Part shown: in pieces, positions 45,828 through 54,180 of the stretch | How the letters are laid out: every line of letters begins with the position of its first letter | Position numbering within the stretch: position 1 is the stretch's first letter | NCBI RefSeq assembly: GCF_002284575.1 | Contig: NZ_NPKJ01000027.1 | Span: 1 to 64,000 of the forward strand | DNA length: 64,000 nt | Origin: Mesorhizobium temperatum | GTDB lineage: Bacteria > Pseudomonadota > Alphaproteobacteria > Rhizobiales > Rhizobiaceae | Direction of reading: 5' to 3' | Notes under the pieces: generated by a model | Told to the model about the DNA's origin: nothing | The model's database searches: none | The model's input: only the letters and a program-made list of their open reading frames with translations | Program-made: the position numbers and the translations under genes

Positions 45828-47287
45828 CTGACCACTCCTTCCGCCAGGGCGAGGAAATAGCCGGGGAAGATGCCCATCGACACCGACAAAATGGCGGTCG
45901 CGACCAGTGGGATCGTCACCATCGGAATTTCATGGACCGTTGCCGGCCACTCCTGTGCATCCGTCCCGAAAAAGGCGACATAGCTGACCGGCAGGAAATA
46001 GGCGGCGTTCAGGACCGAACTCACCAAGAGAACGATCAGGAACGCGATCTCCCCCGCCTCCACCGAGCCCAGCGCCAGATACCACTTGCTGACGAAGCCC
46101 GCAGTCGGCGGTACCCCGATCATGCTGAGCGAGCCGACGAAGAACGCCCCCATCGTCCAGGGCAGCCTGCGGCCGATGCCGGCCATGTCGCTGATGTTCC
46201 GCTTGCCAGACGCGCAATAGATCGAACCGGCGCAGAAAAAGAGCGTGATCTTGGCGAACGCATGCGCCGCAATGTGGATGATCCCGCCGACCGTCGCGAC
46301 CGGCGACAGTAGGACAGCTCCAAGCACGATGTAGGACAGCTGACTGACCGTCGAATAGGCGAGCCGCGCCTTCAGGTCGTCCCGCGTCAGGGCGTAGATG
46401 GACGCCATCAGGATCGTGAACGAGACCAGATAGGCCGTGGCGAGGCCGAGCCCCAGCCCGTCTAGCAGCCCTGCGCCGAAGACATGGAACACCACCCGCA
46501 GCACGCAGAACACACCCATCTTGACCACTGCAACCGCATGCAAGAGCGCGCTGACCGGTGTCGGCGCCACCATCGCGGCAGGCAGCCAGGCGTGCATCGG
46601 CATCACCGCGGCCTTGGCGAAGCCGAAGAGATAGCAGAAATAGATGACCGTCAGCAGAGACGCCGAGGCATCGACCCCCGCCAGCAGCCCCCCCGCCACA
46701 AAGTCGAGCGACCCGGCAATGTGGTAGGTCAGGGCCAGCGCGGCAAGAAGCAGGCTTTTCGACGCGCCCATCAAATAGACGAGGTACTTGCGGCTGCCCG
46801 CCCATCCCTCTTCGTCCTCGTGGTGGTAGACGAGCGGATAGGTAACGAGGCTGAGCACCTCGTAGAAGATCACCAGCGTGAATAGATTGGCTGCGAAGGC
46901 GCCCCCGACGGCCGCCGCGAGGCTGGTGGCAAAGCAGGCGAAGAACCGGGTCTGCGCGTGCTCGTTCAAGTGCCGCATGTAGCCTATGGAATAGATCGCC
47001 GCCACAATCCACAGCAGCGACGAGACGGTGGCAAACACCATGCCGAGCGCATCGACCCGGAAAGCGAAGTCGATCCCCGGCAGAATCTCGAACAGGCGAA
47101 AATCCACCGTGCCGCCCGCCAGCACCGTGGGCGCCATTGAGGCGACAATTGCAAACATGGCGATCGCGGCCAACGGCGAGACGACATCGCGGAGTTTTTC
47201 GCGGTTGTTCAGAAGGAGAACTGCAAGTGCCGCCAGACCTGCGACGGCGACGGCAAGCAGCGGCCGGATCGATATCACCGGGTCCAA
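45824..47287 (-). CDS. extra antiporter-like subunit (MrpD/NuoM type)
   Basis: The 487-residue protein has the core antiporter signatures: FYEVLSLVTYPLVYHHEDEE with the helix 5 Glu, FAKAAVMPMHAWLPAAMVAP with the helix 7 Lys, LKARLAYSTVSQLSYIVLG, and GVPPTAGFVSKWYLALG. It lacks the long C-terminal arm of NuoL. With nuoN, nuoM and the NuoL-like gene it makes four antiporter-type subunits in one operon. It starts 4 bp after nuoK. Confidence 0.88.
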   Translation of the reverse strand: MDPVISIRPLLAVAVAGLAALAVLLLNNREKLRDVVSPLAAIAMFAIVASMAPTVLAGGTVDFRLFEILPGIDFAFRVDALGMVFATVSSLLWIVAAIYSIGYMRHLNEHAQTRFFACFATSLAAAVGGAFAANLFTLVIFYEVLSLVTYPLVYHHEDEEGWAGSRKYLVYLMGASKSLLLAALALTYHIAGSLDFVAGGLLAGVDASASLLTVIYFCYLFGFAKAAVMPMHAWLPAAMVAPTPVSALLHAVAVVKMGVFCVLRVVFHVFGAGLLDGLGLGLATAYLVSFTILMASIYALTRDDLKARLAYSTVSQLSYIVLGAVLLSPVATVGGIIHIAAHAFAKITLFFCAGSIYCASGKRNISDMAGIGRRLPWTMGAFFVGSLSMIGVPPTAGFVSKWYLALGSVEAGEIAFLIVLLVSSVLNAAYFLPVSYVAFFGTDAQEWPATVHEIPMVTIPLVATAILSVSMGIFPGYFLALAEGVVR

Positions 47288-47291
47288 GCCG

Positions 47292-47594
47292 CTATCCCTT
47301 CATCATCGTCACGTCGTCGACCTTGAGGGTGGGCTTGTTCCTCACGAGGGCGACCAAGATGCCGAGAGCGACGGCAACCTCCGCCGCGGTGATTGCGATG
47401 ACGAAGATCGCGAAGATCTGCCCGCGGAAGTCGTCGTAGTAGTGCCCGAAAGCGATGAAATTGATGTTGACCGAGTTGAGCAGCAGCTCCAGCGACATCA
47501 GCACGACCAGGATGTTGCGCCTGAGCAGCACGCCCGCCGCTCCGATCACGAACAGGACCACTCCTAGCACGATATACCACCAGAGCGGCACCAT
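47292..47594 (-). CDS. nuoK: NADH-quinone oxidoreductase subunit K
   Basis: The ATG at 47594 overlaps the nuoJ stop (TGATG), with GAGGTG directly before; a GTG at 47597 is the alternative. The 100-residue product has three helices with the conserved Glu in [13 protein letters not shown] and in [14 protein letters not shown]. It links NuoN with the quinone module. The length is normal. Confidence 0.95.
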   Translation of the reverse strand: MVPLWWYIVLGVVLFVIGAAGVLLRRNILVVLMSLELLLNSVNINFIAFGHYYDDFRGQIFAIFVIAITAAEVAVALGILVALVRNKPTLKVDDVTMMKG

Positions 47595-48094
47595 CACCTC
47601 GGCTCTTTCCGCGCCAGCATGATGGCGCCGACCAGGGCCGCCAGCAGGATGACGGAGGCGGTTTCAAATGGCAGGAGATAGTCGGCGAAAAGCGTCGTGC
47701 TGAGCTGCCTGATCTCGCCACCGGTGCGCATAGCGACGGGCTCCGTGACCGAAAAGCGGTCGCTCCAGAGCACCAGCGCAAGCATCTCGAACCCAAGCAC
47801 GACGAGCAGCACCAGAGCCGGCAGGTTGCCGCCCGGCAAGAACCGCTGCAACACCGCTTCGCGCACATCGATCATCATGATCACGAAAAGGAATAGGACC
47901 ATGATCGCGCCGACATAGACGAAGATCTGGATGACCGCGAGCAACGGCGCCTCGAGCAAGACGAAGATCGCCGAGATCTGCAGGAAACACGCCATCAGCG
48001 CCAATGCGCTGTGAACCGGATTCCGCGCCAGGACCACGGTCAGTGCCGTGATCACGGACGCCGCAGCGAACAGAAGAAAGAAGGCCTGATCCAT
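47594..48094 (-). CDS. nuoJ: NADH-quinone oxidoreductase subunit J
   Basis: The ATG at 48094 has GGAGGG about 9 nt upstream; the frame extends further without a site. The 166-residue protein has five hydrophobic helices, with [20 protein letters not shown] and [18 protein letters not shown], the helix 3 pi-bulge region typical of NuoJ. It is the first gene of the leftward arm. Confidence 0.95.
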   Translation of the reverse strand: MDQAFFLLFAAASVITALTVVLARNPVHSALALMACFLQISAIFVLLEAPLLAVIQIFVYVGAIMVLFLFVIMMIDVREAVLQRFLPGGNLPALVLLVVLGFEMLALVLWSDRFSVTEPVAMRTGGEIRQLSTTLFADYLLPFETASVILLAALVGAIMLARKEPR

Positions 48095-48214
48095 CGACGC
48101 CGACCCTCCGCCGCGATCTGTCACTCGGCGCAAGACGGCCGGATTTGAAGATAGCTGCGCTGCGCACTTCAGATGCGTCCACAAATTGTGCCCTAGTATC
48201 GGATTTTTCTCAAG

Positions 48215-48245
48215 ATTATATGGTTTGGCGCTACGTTACGCCCAA
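48215..48245 (-). promoter_or_regulatory. candidate promoter of the leftward nuo arm
   Basis: On the minus strand TTGGGC (48240-48245) is followed after 19 bp by TATAAT (48215-48220), about 120 bp before nuoJ. The -10 is perfect, the -35 weak and the spacer long. The 285-bp spacer up to the CBS gene shows no other clear signal and no FNR-type palindrome. Confidence 0.35.
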
Positions 48246-48379
48246 GTCTCAGCATCTGATTCTGTGTGCGATTCCCGCAGCCTGCTTATCCGTGATTCAG
48301 GCTGCCGAAGGAGGTTCGGCACGGGATCAGAAACCCTGAAAAAGGACGTCGCGCCCGGGGCGGCGGGCCTTCGGCGAGC

Positions 48380-48811
48380 TTACCCCGCCCAGATGTAGTG
48401 AATAATCTCTTCGGCCTCGCGCTCGACCTCCTCGATTCGCTTCTTCACCACGTCGCCGATCGAGACGATGCCGTCGAGTTGGCCGTTCTTCACCACGGGC
48501 AGGTGGCGGAAGCGGCCTGTGGTCATGATCTCCATGACCTGGTTGATCGTGTGGTTCTCGGTGCAGAGGTTGACCTTGGCGGTCATTGCGTGACGGACAC
48601 TCTGCTGCAGGGCCGCAGCCCCATGCTTGTCCATGGCGCAGACGATGTCGCGCTCGGACACGATGCCGACCACCTTGCGATCGCCATTGGTAACGACCAG
48701 TGCGCCGATCCCGTGCTCGGCGAGCCTGTTGATCGCCACGGCGAGCGTCTCGTTCGGGCCGATAGTCTCGACGGCTCGACCCTTGTCCTCGAGAATCGCT
48801 TTGACGTTCAT
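48380..48811 (-). CDS. CBS-domain pair protein linked to complex I genes (copy 2)
   Basis: The ATG at 48811 has GGAGGAA just upstream, giving 143 residues. The CBS pair reads IGPNETLAVAINRLAEHGIG with VGIVSERDIVCAM, and LCTENHTINQVMEIMTTGRF with DGIVSIGDVVKKRIEE. Both copies share SERD and VSIGDVVK. It is on the same strand as the nuo arm and 285 bp upstream of nuoJ. CBS pairs bind AMP, ATP, NAD or similar ligands. Confidence 0.92.
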   Translation of the reverse strand: MNVKAILEDKGRAVETIGPNETLAVAINRLAEHGIGALVVTNGDRKVVGIVSERDIVCAMDKHGAAALQQSVRHAMTAKVNLCTENHTINQVMEIMTTGRFRHLPVVKNGQLDGIVSIGDVVKKRIEEVEREAEEIIHYIWAG

Positions 48812-48823
48812 GGCTTCCTCCAA

Positions 48824-49800
48824 GCGCTGCTACGCTCCAGCCCTCCCCCTCTCTCACTCTCGGTGCATGTCTGCCCCATCGTGCGCCGCGCGCCTTCATA
48901 TTTCAAGTCCGACTTGCGCGCTCAGGCACCAGTGCTTCCTGGCGGTAGGCCTTCATGATTGGCTCACGCAAACCGCCGCCTGCTACAGGGGTCGCCTTGC
49001 CGGTGGCGCCAGTCGATCTCTGTTGCCAGCCGCCGGGTAATGGCTGTCGCGTGGCGGCACCAAGGCGGTCAGAACCCGGACTGACGCCGGAGCCATTTTT
49101 CCGACTCTTTGCCGAAAAAAATCGAACAATATCATGCGGTTATACGTTTAAGGTGGTAGTGGGAGCGCGCTACCGCCTTTCCCCACACCCAATGACTTGC
49201 CAGTTCAGGCTTCGTTGCTGCGGTTGAGTAGAGCCATCTGCTGGCAATCAATCCAGGGGTCAGTAATCGAATCTCTTCGGGCGCGCCAGATATCTTAAAC
49301 GAATCAAAACCAGCGCTTTTGTCCGGTGTAGAAAAGGCAGCTTCGCGCCCAATGTCGGCCGTTGAGGTGACCGTTGCTACTGCTGAAAGCGGACATTGTT
49401 GGCGACCAGTCCGGAGATCGCGGTTGCGCAATTTGCTGACTTTGCCAGTGATGCAGCGAAAGTCGCGTCTCGGACCTCTTTGCAGACATTGGCACGTGCG
49501 GACCAATCCTTGCGCGCGAGTCTCGGACTCGACTCGGTCAAGGCGTAAGCCCAAAGGCTAGCCGTATCCCGCCGTTACTCGGGTTTGACGGGCCACGGCC
49601 AATCGCCGATCTGGGAAGATGCAGGTTCGAGATTGGGTCGTTGGCAGGAAAGTGCGATCTCCGCTGACGCGCCTTCCTGGTTCGTTGTTACTTGGCAGCC
49701 CGGGTGGTAGAATGACGATGAGTTCAGGCAAAATAGCTTTATCATATTCGAGCGTCATGACTTTCGTGCCGCGCGCTGCAGCCGCTGCGATGAGTATTTT
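48824..49800. other. spacer of almost 1 kb without a supported gene
   Basis: Open frames here have poor composition and no ribosome sites. A 10-nt inverted repeat (AAGGTGGTAG at 49150-49159 and CTACCGCCTT at 49170-49179) lies in the middle and contains the TGGTAG motif also seen at 31175 and 59882. The sequence may hold the decayed remains of genes or of a mobile element; I cannot name one. Confidence 0.4.
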
Positions 49801-49815
49801 ATGGAGAGGACAGCC

Positions 49816-51399
49816 GTGACAGTCCCAGAGGACGATTTTTTCGTCCTCTCGAGCTTGCCGCCAAGTCGGGCGCAAAAGCAGCTCGCTCTTGTTTTTGTGC
49901 TTGGCCTGTTGGCCGTCTACGTGTTGATCACTGTTAGTCCGCTCTCGGGCATCCATCTGAGCCGGGTCGACGCCTTCGTCCCGGCCTACGCGACGGCGAT
50001 GTTCGTGAACGATTCGATCACCGCAATCCTCCTGTACACTCAGTTTTCCATCCTGCGCGCACGTGCCACGCTCCTGATTGCAAGCGGATATCTGTTTACA
50101 GCGCTCATGCTGATCCCGTTTGTCCTGGCGTTTCCAGGTCTGTTCGCGCCAAAGGGCGGCCTGGTGGGCGGCATGCAGAGTACGTCATGGATCTACTTTT
50201 TCCAGCACGCTGGCTTTCCCCTATTTGTCATAGGCTATGCCCTCTCAAAGGGCTCGAACCCCAGCAAACGATTTCGGCAGGGTACCGTGCGTGCGGAGAT
50301 TATCCTCAGTATTTCCCTGACCGCAGCTGTGGTCTCGTTAGCGTCCTTTTTTTTCATAGCAGGCGAAGCGTTATTGCCGCGCGTGACCCTTGATTCCACT
50401 CGCCTTAGCCCGGTGTGGCCCTATGTGGGCGCGCCCGTCGCGTTGCTAAGCATCGCCGCCATCGTCGTGCTCTGGATCCGGCGACACTCAATGCTCGATC
50501 TTTGGTTGATGGTCGTCATGCTCTTATTCTCGATAGAGATACCTTTAAGCTATTACCCCGATCCGGCTCGCTTCAGCCTTGGCTGGTATACCGTCCGCAT
50601 CTTCGGAGTTCTGTCCAGCGGTCTCGTTCTTATGGTTCTGCTTCACGAGATAACGACCCTTTATACGCGGCTTCTCGGAGCGGTCCGTGGCCAGCGTCAC
50701 GAGCGCGAGGCGCGACTGGTAACCGGCGACGCAGTCGCAGCCACGGTTGCGCATGAAGTCAAACAACCCCTATCTGGCATGATAACGAGCGCCGATGCCG
50801 GCCTGCGCTTTCTCAGTCGCTCGATGCCCGATCTGGAGGAAGCAAAGGACGCATTCAAGCAGATTGTCGCCGGTGGTCATCGCGCGGCAGCGGTGATCGA
50901 CGGAATTAGAACGATCTTCAGGAAAGAAGACCGCAAGCGAGCTCCGCTCGACCTCAACAGCCTTATCGGGGAAACACTCGCCCTGGTGCGAGAGGGTCTG
51001 GCGAAACACCGGATAATGGTCGAAGCCGAGCTGGACGAACGCCTGCCGCGGGTAACAGGCGATCGAATCCAGCTACAGCAGTTGCTTGTAAACCTGATCA
51101 CGAACGCCATCGATTCCATGGCCGCGGTCGGCGGGGCGCGGGTGCTGTCCGTGAAATCCAAGTTGCATGACGATGGCCACGTAACGGTTTCGGTTGCGGA
51201 CACTGGAACTGGAATCGGTCCGCAAGACGCGGATCGAATATTCAACCCGCTCTTCACGACAAAGCCCGACGGCATGGGGATGGGCCTGTCGATCTGCAGA
51301 TCGATCGTGGAAGCCCACGATGGGCGGTTGTGGGCGGCCCCGAACACGCCCCGGGGTGCCATATTTCATTTTAGCGCAATTCGCTCTGTCTCCGCATGA
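49816..51399 (+). CDS. membrane sensor histidine kinase, MASE4-like
   Basis: I prefer GTG at 49816 because GGAGAGGA lies 5 nt before it; an ATG at 49801 in the same frame has no site. Seven or eight hydrophobic segments fill the first 275 residues (VFVLGLLAVYVLITVSPLSG, then PAYATAMFVNDSITAILLYT), which fits a MASE4 integral sensor domain. The dimerisation box is ATVAHEVKQPLSG with phospho-His about 313, followed by an N box (LLVNLITNAIDSM), DTGTGIG, and GMGMGLSICRSIVEAH. The signal is unknown. It is coupled by ATGA to the HTH ORF. Confidence 0.9.
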   Translation: MTVPEDDFFVLSSLPPSRAQKQLALVFVLGLLAVYVLITVSPLSGIHLSRVDAFVPAYATAMFVNDSITAILLYTQFSILRARATLLIASGYLFTALMLIPFVLAFPGLFAPKGGLVGGMQSTSWIYFFQHAGFPLFVIGYALSKGSNPSKRFRQGTVRAEIILSISLTAAVVSLASFFFIAGEALLPRVTLDSTRLSPVWPYVGAPVALLSIAAIVVLWIRRHSMLDLWLMVVMLLFSIEIPLSYYPDPARFSLGWYTVRIFGVLSSGLVLMVLLHEITTLYTRLLGAVRGQRHEREARLVTGDAVAATVAHEVKQPLSGMITSADAGLRFLSRSMPDLEEAKDAFKQIVAGGHRAAAVIDGIRTIFRKEDRKRAPLDLNSLIGETLALVREGLAKHRIMVEAELDERLPRVTGDRIQLQQLLVNLITNAIDSMAAVGGARVLSVKSKLHDDGHVTVSVADTGTGIGPQDADRIFNPLFTTKPDGMGMGLSICRSIVEAHDGRLWAAPNTPRGAIFHFSAIRSVSA

Positions 51400-51602
51400 C
51401 GAGGACGTCGCGCGAACAGGAGGTGATGGCGCTCGTCGCTACCGGCTTAATGAACAAACAGATCGCCGCTCACATCGGCCTCAGCGAGATTACGGTTAAG
51501 ATTCATCGCGGCCACGCGATGAAGAAGATGCGTGCGAAGTCGCTCGCGGACCTGGTCAAAATGGCCGAAGCACTCGGTATCGGCCGGGAAATGTCCCCGT
51601 AG
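51396..51602 (+). CDS. LuxR/FixJ-type DNA-binding domain only, 68 aa
   Basis: The product is just the C-terminal four-helix HTH of a NarL/FixJ regulator: SREQEVMALVATGLMNKQIA, then LSEITVKIHRGHAMKKM, then SLADLVKMAEALGI. A receiver domain, normally fused N-terminally, is missing. The ATG overlaps the kinase stop (ATGA), so it is translated with the kinase. It may bind DNA without phosphorylation control, or it may be the leftover of a deleted regulator. Confidence 0.85.
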   Translation: MTRTSREQEVMALVATGLMNKQIAAHIGLSEITVKIHRGHAMKKMRAKSLADLVKMAEALGIGREMSP

Positions 51603-51675
51603 CCTCATATCTATGTATGACTTTCGAACACAGCTGACTCGTACCATTGTCGGTGCGCATTGATGGGCCAATCGC

Positions 51676-52062
51676 TTGCCAGACACCCCCGTTATTTCGA
51701 TCGTCGACGATGACGAATCCATTCGAAGCGGAACTACGAGTCTTGTACGGTCGCTTGGGTTTGTCGCCCACGCTTTCCCATCCGCACGTGCGTTCTTGCA
51801 TTCGGAACAACTGGCTCAAACCTCGTGTCTGATTTCGGACATCCAGATGCCGGAGATGAGCGGAATCGAGTTGCACGATATCTTGCGCACGCGTGGACAT
51901 CACACGCCCATCATTTTCATCACGGCCTTTCCCGATGAAAAGGCGCGAGCTCAAGCGTTGGTTCGAGGCGTCGTCTGCTTTTTGAGCAAGCCTTTTGACG
52001 GCGACACGCTGTCTCGCTGCCTCGACATTGCATTGAAAAACAATGCCGGTGAGAGCGACTAG
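51676..52062 (+). CDS. stand-alone response-regulator receiver domain
   Basis: The start is TTG at 51676 with only a weak GATGGG upstream. The 128-residue protein has the acidic pocket (D11, D12), phosphoacceptor D55 in ISDIQMP, T83 and K105 in LSKPF. There is no output domain. It lies 73 bp after the HTH-only ORF; the order HTH then receiver is the reverse of a FixJ protein, so a simple frameshift does not explain the pair. A CTGATCGC/GCGATCAG hairpin (52070-52090) follows its stop. Confidence 0.88.
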   Translation: MPDTPVISIVDDDESIRSGTTSLVRSLGFVAHAFPSARAFLHSEQLAQTSCLISDIQMPEMSGIELHDILRTRGHHTPIIFITAFPDEKARAQALVRGVVCFLSKPFDGDTLSRCLDIALKNNAGESD

Positions 52063-52301
52063 CGCGTCGCTGATCGCTGTGCGCGATCAGGCTCGGCAGA
52101 CCGCAAAGTCCAATCGTAGAATCGCATCGCCTTCAACCGAGGGACGCTCGGGCCCGTCAGGGCCTATAAACTTAGGTATGACCGCCATAAACGAACACGC
52201 GGTCACGACCAACCTACGTCCGATGGAGCGCGCACTGGAGTGAGAGCACAACTAAAGTGTTCAACCACTCTAATGGCATCGCGCAACGAAGGAGACTGAT
52301 C

Positions 52302-53660
52302 ATGTCCACGGCATCACCGGCGCCAAATCGGCGCGAGTTTCTTGCCACATCGGCCACCGCATTGCTTGCCACTTCGGCAGGCGCTGCCGCGTTCAACTTC
52401 ACCTCGTCTCAGACGGTGGCCGCGGCCGAAGCCAGTTCAATCCGCTCCTTCACCATCAGCTTCCCGCAGGAGGAGATCGACGAGCTACGCCGCCGCATCG
52501 CTGCCACGCGTTGGCCCGAGCGCGAATTGGTCTCCGAAGGAGCTTCTCGGCGGACTTCGGCGACGTTGGCGGCAGGCGACACCCAAGGCGTGCAACTCGC
52601 CACAATGCAGAAGCTCATCCAGTACTGGGGAACCGAGTACGATTGGAACAAATGCGAGGCGCATCTAAAGTCGCTACCGCATTTCATCACCGAGATCGAC
52701 GGCCTCGACATCCATTTCATCCACGTGAAATCCAAGCATCAGGGGGCGCTGCCGATCATCATCACGCATGGCTGGCCCGGTTCGGTCATCGAGCTGCTGA
52801 AGGTTATCGATCCGCTCACGAACCCCACGGCACATGACGGAACCGCGGCCGACGCGTTCGACGTGGTGATCCCGTCTATGCCGGGCTACGGCTTTTCCGC
52901 CAAACCGACCCAACCCGGCTGGGATCCGATACGCATCGCGAAAGCGTGGACCGTGCTGATGCAGCGCCTCGGGTACGACCGGTTTGTCGCACAGGGCGGC
53001 GATTGGGGGGCCCTCATCACCGAACAGATGGCTCTGATGGCGCCTCCCGAGTTGATCGCCATCCACACCAACATGCCAGCGACCATTCCGCCCGAGATTG
53101 TGAAGGCGCTTGCCGCCGGCAGTCCGCCTCCCGCTGATCTCGGGCCCGACGAAAAGCGTGCTTACGAACAGGTCGCCTTTTTCTACAAGTTCGGCCTGGG
53201 CTACGCCAACGAGATGGCGCTTCGTCCGCAGACGCTCTACGGGCTCGTCGATTCACCGGCAGGCTTGGCGTCATGGATTCTCGATCACGACGCGGACAGC
53301 TATGCGCTGATCGCCCGCTCCTTCGATGGAGAGCCGGAGGGCCTTACCCGCGACGATATCCTCGACAACATCACGCTCTATTGGCTGACCAACACGGCCA
53401 TCTCGTCAGCCCAGCTCTATTGGGAACACCGGCAAACGGCGAAGGCGGGCTTCTTTGACGCCAAGGGCGTCACCATTCCCGTCGGCGTGAGCGCCAACCC
53501 CAGTGAAATCTATACCGCGCCGAAGAGTTGGACCGAACGTGCGTTCCCGAAGCTTCTGCATTACGGCCGCCCGCCCAAGGGCTGCCACTTCGCGGCATGG
53601 GAACAGCCGAAGTACTTCACCGATGAGCTGCGCGCATCATTCAAGACGTTGCAGACGTAA
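52302..53660 (+). CDS. Tat-exported epoxide hydrolase-like alpha/beta hydrolase
   Basis: AAGGAG lies before the ATG at 52302; the frame is open from 52257. The 452-residue protein starts with a Tat signal (NRREFLATSATALLAT). The EHN N-terminal domain (IRSFTISFPQEEIDELRRRI) is followed by HGWPG at 156-160, nucleophile D234 in QGGDWGALI, and the catalytic His in GCHFAAWEQP. This is the microsomal-type epoxide hydrolase fold. It is the first of a run of seven same-strand genes; substrate unknown. Residues 75-95 form an insert absent from the paralogue at 54177. Confidence 0.92.
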   Translation: MSTASPAPNRREFLATSATALLATSAGAAAFNFTSSQTVAAAEASSIRSFTISFPQEEIDELRRRIAATRWPERELVSEGASRRTSATLAAGDTQGVQLATMQKLIQYWGTEYDWNKCEAHLKSLPHFITEIDGLDIHFIHVKSKHQGALPIIITHGWPGSVIELLKVIDPLTNPTAHDGTAADAFDVVIPSMPGYGFSAKPTQPGWDPIRIAKAWTVLMQRLGYDRFVAQGGDWGALITEQMALMAPPELIAIHTNMPATIPPEIVKALAAGSPPPADLGPDEKRAYEQVAFFYKFGLGYANEMALRPQTLYGLVDSPAGLASWILDHDADSYALIARSFDGEPEGLTRDDILDNITLYWLTNTAISSAQLYWEHRQTAKAGFFDAKGVTIPVGVSANPSEIYTAPKSWTERAFPKLLHYGRPPKGCHFAAWEQPKYFTDELRASFKTLQT

Positions 53661-53751
53661 AGCGCTGAGCGGGGATGGCGCGCCGGACATGCACGCCATC
53701 CGCCGCTTGGCGATTAACCCCCGTAGCGAATCTCCAAAAGGAGAGCCTGCA

Positions 53752-54180
53752 ATGAAACTCATCATCAAGACGCTCGCCGCGGTCGCGGCTTGCACCGTGT
53801 TCGCCACGGATATGTTCGCTCAGAGCACGGTTGTTGCCGTCGACAAGGAACCCCCGCCCAAGCTGATCGTGGAGCCGCCGCTTCCCGGTCCGTTGGCTCA
53901 GGGCGTCGTGTTTATCCCCTACCGGGTGGAGAACTTGCAAATTCTGCCTGTGGGCGGGCCAGCCGCAAGCAATGTGTCTCCGCGGGTCGGGCACCTGCAC
54001 ATCACCGTCGACGACCTGCCCTGGCAATGGGCGGATTACGGTCAGAGCAACACCATCATCCTGGTGGGCATGCCGCGCGGCCAGCACAAGGTGCTGATCG
54101 AGGCAGTGGACCCCGAAGGCAAGGTCTTTACCGGACAAACGGTGACGTTCGACGCTCCGGGCAAGGAGATTCAGCCATGA
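53752..54180 (+). CDS. secreted DUF6130-like protein
   Basis: AAAAGGAG lies before the ATG at 53752. The 142-residue product has a signal peptide (MKLIIKTLAAVAACTVFA, cut after MFA) and a beta-rich domain with VGHLHITVDDLPWQWAD and GMPRGQHKVLIEAVDPEGK. I associate this pattern with DUF6130; its role is not known to me. The stop overlaps the next start (ATGA), linking it with the second epoxide hydrolase-like gene. Confidence 0.8.
   Translation: MKLIIKTLAAVAACTVFATDMFAQSTVVAVDKEPPPKLIVEPPLPGPLAQGVVFIPYRVENLQILPVGGPAASNVSPRVGHLHITVDDLPWQWADYGQSNTIILVGMPRGQHKVLIEAVDPEGKVFTGQTVTFDAPGKEIQP

Noticed and set aside
48139..48151. CCGGATTTGAAG, as in the selC anticodon arm, upstream of nuoJ
   Set aside because: Only about 12 bases match and neither acceptor nor D-arm sequence flanks it, so it is chance and not a second tRNA-Sec.
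49132..49554. 140-residue minus-strand frame in the spacer before the kinase
   Set aside because: No ribosome site, no domain, and it crosses an inverted repeat; it may be decayed DNA but is not a supported gene.
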